DNA of 37,274 nucleotides from Clostridiales bacterium (GTDB lineage: Bacteria > Bacillota > Clostridia > Christensenellales > SZUA-584), in assembly GCA_029265435.1 (NCBI GenBank), contig JAJUJH010000009.1, forward strand, positions 1-37,274, written 5' to 3'. Numbering within the stretch: the stretch's first letter is position 1; each line of letters opens with the position of its first letter. Of the stretch, positions 32,013 through 37,274 are shown piece after piece. The notes beneath the pieces were generated by a model, which was not told where the DNA came from, searched no databases, and saw only the letters and a program-made list of their open reading frames with translations. Position numbers and translations under genes: made by a program.

Positions 32013-32019
32013 ATATATA
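31992..32019 (+). promoter_or_regulatory. Possible housekeeping promoter of fliF
   Basis: TCGACA and TATATA are spaced by 16 bases and match consensus at 5 and 4 of 6 positions. The tandem repeat overlaps the -35 and spacer, so a factor bound there would affect it. No sigma-D match is seen for fliF, as expected of an early gene. Confidence 0.35.
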
Positions 32020-32051
32020 TATTATCATTTATTTATGGTTTAGGAAGAACT

Positions 32052-33635
32052 ATGGCGAATGCGATAACAAAATTACCTTCAAAAATTGCGGAATCCTACA
32101 AAAAACTGACCAAAGGGCAAAAGGTTCGCCTTTTTGTGCTGATTGCCATCATTCTTGCGATCATCATCGTCGTTTCGATATTTCTCAATCAGAAAAATTA
32201 CGTTGTGGTTTTTGCGGGAAGCGCCGCGGATGCGGGCGAAGTGATGACGGCGCTCGACGACATGGGCGTAAGCTACAAGACGCAGGGCACCGGCACGATA
32301 CTCGTTGAAGAGAGCGCGGCTTCGGGCGTGAAGATGGAGCTTGCGGCGAAAGGGTATCCGAGCGGCGGCTACAGCAACGATATATTCCAGAGCGCATCCG
32401 GCCTTGGCGTGACGGATATGGAGAAGAAAAAATACTGGGTGCTCCAGCAGCAGGAGAACATCAGGCGGAATCTGAAAACGCTGAACAAGGTTGACGACGC
32501 GCTTGTGAATCTGGACATTCCGGATGAGAGCGCTTTCGCGCTGTCGGACGACGAGAAAAAGCCGTCGGCGTCGGTGACGCTGGTATTGAAAGACGGTCAA
32601 AGCCTTACCGAGAGCGAAGTGCAGACGGTGTGCGATATTGTGACAGGCGCCGTATCGGGAATGGAGCCCGAAGATGTGCGGATTGTGGACTCTCAGATGC
32701 GCAATTACAGCACGGGCAGCGACAGCACGTCGGCCAATGTGGACACACAGCTTGGGCTTCAGGATGCCGTCGCGCAGAATCTGCAGTCGCAGGTCATCAA
32801 TCTGCTGACGCCTGTTTTCGGCGCGGACAACATTCGCGCGACGGTCAACGTTACGCTGAATTTTGACGACAAGACAACCGAAACGGTGGAATTCGCGCCT
32901 CCCGCCGGCGGAACGGAGGGGCTTGCGGTCAGCATGTCGGATCTTGTCGAGGCGATCAAAAACAACGGCAGCGGCAGCGTGGCGGGAATCGACGCAAACG
33001 GCACCGCGTCGGAATATCTCAATTCGCTTCAGGACGACGCGGACAATTCGGTCTATTACCAGGCGTCGCATGACGTGAACTACGAGCTGAACAAGACGAA
33101 CAAAACCATTGTGGAAGCCAAAGGCAAAATCGAAAAGCTGTCCGTCGCCGTGCTGATCAATGAAGATTCGGCGGATGACTACACCGACGAGGTTACGGAG
33201 CTTGTCGCGACGGCGCTTGGGGTGGACAAAGAGCATATCACCGTCAGCATGCTGCCGTTCGCGAAGGTTGACGAAACGGCGGTTCAGGACGCTCTGGCGG
33301 ATCAGCAGGACGCGCTGAACCGCATACAAAGCGCGGAAACAACGCGCATGCTCATCATACTTGCCACGGTGCTCGTGGTGATGATATTCCTTTTCATGAT
33401 ATTCAAAATGTTTAAAAAGAAGCCCGAGCCGGCGCTTGCCGAGGGAGGGTTTGAGTATATTGCGGACGAGGAGATCATACCGGGCGAACCGGAACAGGTA
33501 ATACAGTCGTTTGACGACATTAAGCTTGAGGATTTTGAAAAAACGGACAACAAGCTTGCCATACTTGAAGACTATATCGGCAAAAATCCCGAATCCGTGG
33601 CAAACCTGCTGCGCAACTGGCTGAACGAGGATTAG
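32052..33635 (+). CDS. fliF: Flagellar MS-ring protein FliF
   Basis: FliF forms the MS ring, the base on which the flagellum is built. The 527-residue protein has membrane segments at about 26-46 and 432-453. Between them is the extracellular ring-building region with SGVKMELAAKGYPSGGYS-type sequence near residue 96, QEN(I)RRNLKTLNKVDDALVNLDIP (about 134-157), and a long variable loop. The C-terminal tail AILEDYIGKNPESVANLLRNWL binds FliG. It heads the fliF-fliG-fliH-fliI-fliJ run. AGGAAG precedes the ATG. Unlike in Bacillus, flgB-flgC-fliE are not upstream; they lie 18 kb away. Confidence 0.96.
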   Translation: MANAITKLPSKIAESYKKLTKGQKVRLFVLIAIILAIIIVVSIFLNQKNYVVVFAGSAADAGEVMTALDDMGVSYKTQGTGTILVEESAASGVKMELAAKGYPSGGYSNDIFQSASGLGVTDMEKKKYWVLQQQENIRRNLKTLNKVDDALVNLDIPDESAFALSDDEKKPSASVTLVLKDGQSLTESEVQTVCDIVTGAVSGMEPEDVRIVDSQMRNYSTGSDSTSANVDTQLGLQDAVAQNLQSQVINLLTPVFGADNIRATVNVTLNFDDKTTETVEFAPPAGGTEGLAVSMSDLVEAIKNNGSGSVAGIDANGTASEYLNSLQDDADNSVYYQASHDVNYELNKTNKTIVEAKGKIEKLSVAVLINEDSADDYTDEVTELVATALGVDKEHITVSMLPFAKVDETAVQDALADQQDALNRIQSAETTRMLIILATVLVVMIFLFMIFKMFKKKPEPALAEGGFEYIADEEIIPGEPEQVIQSFDDIKLEDFEKTDNKLAILEDYIGKNPESVANLLRNWLNED

Positions 33636-33645
33636 GAGGGCGGAT

Positions 33646-34653
33646 ATGGCGCGTGAAAAACTGACCACAAAAGAAAAGGCGGCCGTTCTCATGATTACGA
33701 TGGGCAAGGACTATGCCGCCAAAGTATTCAAATACTTAACTGAAGAAGAAGTCGAGCAGCTCACGCTCAGCATCACGAGCATGAGGCGCGTTGAGCCCGA
33801 GGTCAAAGAAGCGGTCGTCGACGAGTTCATGCAGATGTGTATTGCACGAAAGTATATTTCGGAAGGCGGCATCGATTACGCACGGGACATTCTGAACAAG
33901 GCGTTCGGACAGGACCGCACCGACGATCTTATCGGCAGGCTGTCCGCCTCGCTGCGCGTCAAGCCGTTCGACTTTATACGCAAAGCCGATACCACACAGG
34001 TGCTCAATTTCATTCAGGGTGAGCACCCGCAGACGATCGCTCTGATACTTTCATATGTCGATCCTAAGAATGCGGCGCAGATTCTTTCCGCGCTGCCTCT
34101 TGAGAAACAGACCAGCGTGATTGCGCGCATTGCGAACATGGGCATCACTTCACCGGAATACATCAAGGAAACGGAGCGTGTTTTGGAAAAGAAGCTCTCC
34201 ACGCTGAGCGTGGGAGACCACACCGTAACGGGCGGCATCGACAGCCTTGTGAGCATATTGAACAGTGTGGACCGCGGCACGGAACGTCATATTCTGGAAG
34301 CACTCGAGGAAACGGATGCGGAGCTTGTGGAGGAGATCAGGAAGCGCATGTTCATATTCGAAGACATCGTGAAGCTCGGCAACCAATCCATACAGCGCGT
34401 TCTCAAGGAGATCGACAACCGCGATCTTGCCATTGCGCTGAAGGGCGCAACGAACGAAGTGGCCAAGGTGATATTCGACAACATCAGCAAACGTCTGCAG
34501 GAGATGATCAAAGAGGACATGGAATATATGGGCCCGGTCAGGGTAAGAGACGTGGAGGAGGCCCAGCAGAAGATCGTGAACGTGATCAGGCGGCTTGACG
34601 ACGCGGGTGAGATCATCATCGCGCGGAACTCGGAGGATGAGCTGATTGTATAA
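33646..34653 (+). CDS. fliG: Flagellar motor switch protein FliG
   Basis: FliG is the rotor protein that interacts with the stator and with FliM. The 335-residue protein has the N-terminal FliF-binding domain (about 1-100) and middle domain with the EHPQTIALILSYVDPKNAAQIL motif (about 125-146). The C-terminal motor domain has FEDIVKLGNQSIQRVLKEID and NRDLAIALKGA, where the charged ridge for torque generation lies. Length is normal. GGAGGG precedes the ATG. The stop overlaps the TTG start of fliH. Confidence 0.97.
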   Translation: MAREKLTTKEKAAVLMITMGKDYAAKVFKYLTEEEVEQLTLSITSMRRVEPEVKEAVVDEFMQMCIARKYISEGGIDYARDILNKAFGQDRTDDLIGRLSASLRVKPFDFIRKADTTQVLNFIQGEHPQTIALILSYVDPKNAAQILSALPLEKQTSVIARIANMGITSPEYIKETERVLEKKLSTLSVGDHTVTGGIDSLVSILNSVDRGTERHILEALEETDAELVEEIRKRMFIFEDIVKLGNQSIQRVLKEIDNRDLAIALKGATNEVAKVIFDNISKRLQEMIKEDMEYMGPVRVRDVEEAQQKIVNVIRRLDDAGEIIIARNSEDELIV

Positions 34654-35377
34654 GATCGATAAAACGCTGATCGACAATATGAATCTGAACAGGTCATGCA
34701 TCGTCATTACCCCGAAAGAGACGGTGCGGCGCGATGATAAACTGCTTGAAAAGTCGTTGAGCGCGGAAAGCGAGGAGCAGATTCCTCCGGCTGTGCGCGA
34801 AATGGCACGCGCATATATTGAGGATGCGGGCGAAAAGGCAAAGCAGATCATTTCCAACGCGCGGCTGGAGGCGGAGCGGATTAGGGAGGCGGCGCGTGAG
34901 GAAGGCTTTGAGCAGGGTTTGGAGGAAGGCCGCCGGCAGGCCGCCGATGAGCTTGCACAGAGCCGCGAGCATGTGAGCAAAGTGCTCTCAGGGGTGGAAG
35001 CCTACCGGAAGGATCTTTACAATATGCTTGAATCCGACGTGCTGGCGCTTTCAATGGACGTGGCCGAAAAAGTCGTCAGCATCGTATTAAAAAGAGACGA
35101 TCAAGTTTTCAAAGACATTGTGAAAAAAGCGATACTCAGCGTCAGGCATGCGGACGATTTTTCTCTGTATGTGAGCAAGGCCGATTATGAAAGGTATTTT
35201 CAGGACGGCACACAATGGCTGTTTGATGAGGCCCAGGGCGTGTCCGTGGACGTGACGGCCGACGGAAGCCTTCCGGAAGGAAGCTGTATTATCGAAGCCG
35301 GCAGCGAGACGGTTGACGCGGGGATACCGATGCAGCTGAAAAAGATCCGCCGGTATTTGGGCGAGCAGGAAGATTGA
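34646..35377 (+). CDS. fliH: Flagellar export ATPase regulator FliH
   Basis: FliH dimers bind and restrain the ATPase FliI and link it to the C ring. The 243-residue protein has a helical coiled-coil middle (about 55-115) with EEGFEQGLEEGRRQAADELA, in which the Gly-x3-Gly-type repeats of FliH are seen. A C-terminal domain (about 120-243) resembles the ATP synthase delta subunit. The start is TTG at 34646, nine bases after GGAGG and overlapping the fliG stop. An ATG at 34637 is out of frame and stops after two codons. The next in-frame ATG (34679) has no ribosome site. Confidence 0.92.
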   Translation: MYKIDKTLIDNMNLNRSCIVITPKETVRRDDKLLEKSLSAESEEQIPPAVREMARAYIEDAGEKAKQIISNARLEAERIREAAREEGFEQGLEEGRRQAADELAQSREHVSKVLSGVEAYRKDLYNMLESDVLALSMDVAEKVVSIVLKRDDQVFKDIVKKAILSVRHADDFSLYVSKADYERYFQDGTQWLFDEAQGVSVDVTADGSLPEGSCIIEAGSETVDAGIPMQLKKIRRYLGEQED

Positions 35378-35378
35378 T

Positions 35379-36701
35379 ATGTTTGCGAAAACGCAGCGGT
35401 ACATAAACGCGCTCAAAGAGAGGGATTTTTTTGAATACGGCGGCAGAGTCAGCCAGATATACGGGCTGACGGTCGAGGCGGCGGGGCTTTCCGCCAAGCT
35501 TGGCGATATTTGCCGCATTTATACCGATGACAAATCGACATTCGTATTGTCTGAGGTGGTGGGATTCAAGGAAAAAAAGGTGCTGCTGATGCCTTTCGGC
35601 GAGCTTTCGGGCGTGGGGCCAAGCAGCTATGTGGTATCCGACGGCCGGTCGCTTCAGGTGCCGGTGGGCAGCGCGTACCTTGGGCGCGTGCTGGACGGCC
35701 TTGGAAATCCGATGGACGGCCTGGGGCCGGTAAAGCCGGAAGGCTGGTATCCCATCATGAACAATCCGCCCAGCCCGCTTGAGCGCAGGCGCATCACAGA
35801 GAAACTGCCGCTCGGCGTGAAGGCGATCGATGCGATGCTGACGCTCGGGAAGGGGCAGAGGATCGGTATATTCGCCGGCAGCGGCGTGGGAAAGAGCACG
35901 CTGCTCGGCATGATCGCGCGAAACACATCGGCGGACATCAACGTGATTGTGCTGATCGGCGAAAGAGGCCGCGAGGTGCGCGACTTTATTGAAAAAGACT
36001 TGAAGGAAGAGGGCTTGAAAAGGTCGATACTCGTGATCGCGACGTCGGACCAGCCCGCGCTGGTTCGCCTCAAATCCGCGATGGTGGGTACGGCGATCGC
36101 GGAATACTTCCGCGACCAGGGCCTTGACGTGATGCTGATGATGGATTCGCTGACGCGTTTTGCCATGGCGCAGCGCGAGATCGGAATGGCCATCGGAGAG
36201 CCGCCCGTATCGCGCGGATTTACGCCCTCCGTTTACGCCATATTGCCAAAGCTTCTCGAACGCGCGGGCATGTGCAGCAAAGGCTCCATCACGGGTCTTT
36301 ATACCGTGCTGGTGGAGGGCGACGATCTGGACGAGCCCATATCCGATACCGTCAGGGGCATACTGGACGGGCACATCGTGCTTTCGCGCAAGCTCGCAAA
36401 CAGCAACCATTATCCGGCCATCGACGTGCTGCAAAGCGTGAGCCGTCTGATGCCCGACGTGATGGAAAAAGACGCGCTCGGCAAAGTCTCTTATCTGAAG
36501 GGCGTGATGTCAACTTACCGGGACGCGCAGGACCTGATATCGATCGGCGCGTATAAGGCCGGCTCCAGCGTCAAAATCGACGAAGCCATCAGGCTCAACG
36601 ACGCGATAACCGCCCTTTTGCGCCAGCAGGTGGACGAACGGTTCTCGTTCGAGCAGACGATGGACATTGTGGATCAAATATACGGTATGCGAAGCGAGTG
36701 A
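35379..36701 (+). CDS. fliI: Flagellum-specific ATPase FliI
   Basis: FliI is the F1-beta-like ATPase that unloads chaperones and feeds the export gate. The 440-residue protein has the N-terminal domain (1-95), then the ATPase domain with Walker A AGSGVGKST at 166-174. The catalytic region GERGREVRDFIE, the Walker B strand VMLMMDSLTRFAMAQREIG and SGRGFTPSVYA-like PVSRGFTPSVYAILPKLLER follow. The C-terminal helical domain holds the FliJ-facing part. Only one base separates it from fliH, and it overlaps the region of the next start. Length and motifs are standard. Confidence 0.97.
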   Translation: MFAKTQRYINALKERDFFEYGGRVSQIYGLTVEAAGLSAKLGDICRIYTDDKSTFVLSEVVGFKEKKVLLMPFGELSGVGPSSYVVSDGRSLQVPVGSAYLGRVLDGLGNPMDGLGPVKPEGWYPIMNNPPSPLERRRITEKLPLGVKAIDAMLTLGKGQRIGIFAGSGVGKSTLLGMIARNTSADINVIVLIGERGREVRDFIEKDLKEEGLKRSILVIATSDQPALVRLKSAMVGTAIAEYFRDQGLDVMLMMDSLTRFAMAQREIGMAIGEPPVSRGFTPSVYAILPKLLERAGMCSKGSITGLYTVLVEGDDLDEPISDTVRGILDGHIVLSRKLANSNHYPAIDVLQSVSRLMPDVMEKDALGKVSYLKGVMSTYRDAQDLISIGAYKAGSSVKIDEAIRLNDAITALLRQQVDERFSFEQTMDIVDQIYGMRSE

Positions 36702-36703
36702 TT

Positions 36704-37144
36704 ATGAAGAAATTTGTGTTTAGCCTTCAGTCATGGTACGACATGCAGCTGGGCCTTGAAAAACAGCATAAGCTTCAGATCGGTATGCTCGACGCGCGCA
36801 TTGCCGCAAGCCGGGATCAGCTGGCGGCACTGGACAGCCGTTTCCATAAAAACGGATGCGAATTCAACAGCGAAGTGTCGCAGGGCATGGCGGTGCATCG
36901 CGCGCATGACTACGGCGCATATTTCGACAGTACAAAGGCGGCAATGGCGGCGCTCCGCCAGCATATTGCGCAGCTTGAAGAAGAAAAGGACGAGTGGATG
37001 CAAAAGCTTGTGCAGGTGCGCAGGGAGATCAAGCTGCTCGACAATCTGCGCGACAGCCAGTATCGGGAATACATGACGGAAAGCAAAAAGCAGCAGGCAA
37101 AGTTCATAGACGATCTGGTCTCATTCAAAGTATCAACAACGTAA
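36704..37144 (+). CDS. fliJ: Flagellar export protein FliJ
   Basis: FliJ is a coiled-coil stalk-like subunit that sits in the FliI hexamer and contacts FlhA. The 146-residue protein is almost wholly helical, with MKKFVFSLQSWYDMQLGLEK at the start, the family pattern, and a long Lys/Glu/Gln-rich coiled coil to the end. An ATG at 36704 is chosen; a GTG at 36698 overlapping the fliI stop would add two residues. It is the last complete gene of the fliF run in the window. Confidence 0.9.
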   Translation: MKKFVFSLQSWYDMQLGLEKQHKLQIGMLDARIAASRDQLAALDSRFHKNGCEFNSEVSQGMAVHRAHDYGAYFDSTKAAMAALRQHIAQLEEEKDEWMQKLVQVRREIKLLDNLRDSQYREYMTESKKQQAKFIDDLVSFKVSTT

Positions 37145-37154
37145 GGAATGAATT

Positions 37155-37274
37155 ATGGATGAAATGAAAAGGGTCGAAAGACCGGACGGCACCGAGGAAC
37201 GCTCCGACAAGGGAAAAACGGGCAAGGCTCAAAAAACGCCGAAGGCCGCAGCAACACCGGCAAAGGCGCCTTCC
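37155..37274 (+). CDS. N-terminal part of a Lys/Ala-rich protein, possibly MotE/YlxF or FliK (partial)
   Basis: An ATG ten bases after the fliJ stop, preceded by AAGGAA, opens a frame that stays open to the window edge (40 codons). The visible part is hydrophilic and Lys/Ala/Thr/Pro-rich (GKTGKAQKTPKAAATPAKAPS at its end). In Bacillota fliJ is usually followed by ylxF (MotE-like) and then fliK, so either is possible from position. A polar linker-like start does not decide between them. No domain can be named. Confidence 0.6.
   Translation, partial: MDEMKRVERPDGTEERSDKGKTGKAQKTPKAAATPAKAPS

Noticed and set aside
32079-33707. Very long antisense open frame across fliF (about 542 codons)
   Set aside because: FliF is intact on the plus strand. 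The antisense product is Arg/His-rich, a typical mirror of GC-rich third codon positions, and has no convincing start or ribosome site.

Overview
The window is a nearly uninterrupted flagellar and chemotaxis gene cluster on one contig. About 48 genes can be supported, with no tRNA, rRNA, insertion sequence or CRISPR. The gene set points to a motile member of the Bacillota (Firmicutes), most likely class Clostridia. It has CheC plus CheD, a FliW-CsrA pair, YvyF, a SwrB-like gene after sigD, YaaR (DUF327), a FliK-like/FlhB-like pair and AGGAGG-type ribosome binding sites, and no outer-ring genes (flgH, flgI). The GC-rich third codon positions argue against a low-GC Clostridium. A genus cannot be named from the sequence alone.

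Layout. 1-600: the end of an unidentified gene and a ybjQ-family gene with its own promoter and terminator. 588-5240, minus strand: cheC-cheD-cheY-cheA and an HD-GYP gene, read leftward from a divergent intergenic region. 5487-11072, plus strand: a FliK-like gene, an FlhB-like gene, fliD, fliS, a FliT-like chaperone, yaaR and cheW, closed by a terminator. 11175-13035: cheR-cheB. 13081-24515: a lytic transglycosylase, then flgB-flgC-fliE-fliO-fliP-fliQ-fliR-flhB-flhA-flhF-flhG-pilZ-sigD-swrB. 24609-30480: flgF-flgG-yvyF-flgM-flgN-flgK-flgL-fliW-csrA, closed by a terminator. 30684-31820, minus strand: flagellin (fliC). 32052-37274: fliF-fliG-fliH-fliI-fliJ and the start of one more gene cut by the window edge.

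How it works together. The window encodes the MS ring and switch protein FliG, the complete export gate, the ATPase complex, rod, hook-filament junctions, cap and filament, with their chaperones. It also encodes the sigma-D/FlgM checkpoint, the FliW-CsrA flagellin checkpoint, the polar or number regulators FlhF/FlhG, and the phospho-relay CheA/CheY/CheW with methylation (CheR/CheB) and CheC/CheD adaptation. An HD-GYP enzyme and a PilZ protein add a c-di-GMP input. Missing from the window are flgD, flgE, fliL, fliM, fliN/fliY, motA/motB and chemoreceptors; several of these probably lie right of fliJ.

The most interesting content is regulatory. There are two exact matches to the Gram-positive sigma-D consensus (TAAA-N15/16-GCCGATAT). 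One sits almost on top of the transglycosylase start codon and heads the operon that encodes sigma-D itself. The flagellin leader carries three CATGGA motifs, two of them in hairpins and one at the Shine-Dalgarno site, next to the csrA gene. A tandem 12-bp repeat precedes fliF. FliP has a lipoprotein-type signal sequence. No wholly unknown multi-gene system is visible.
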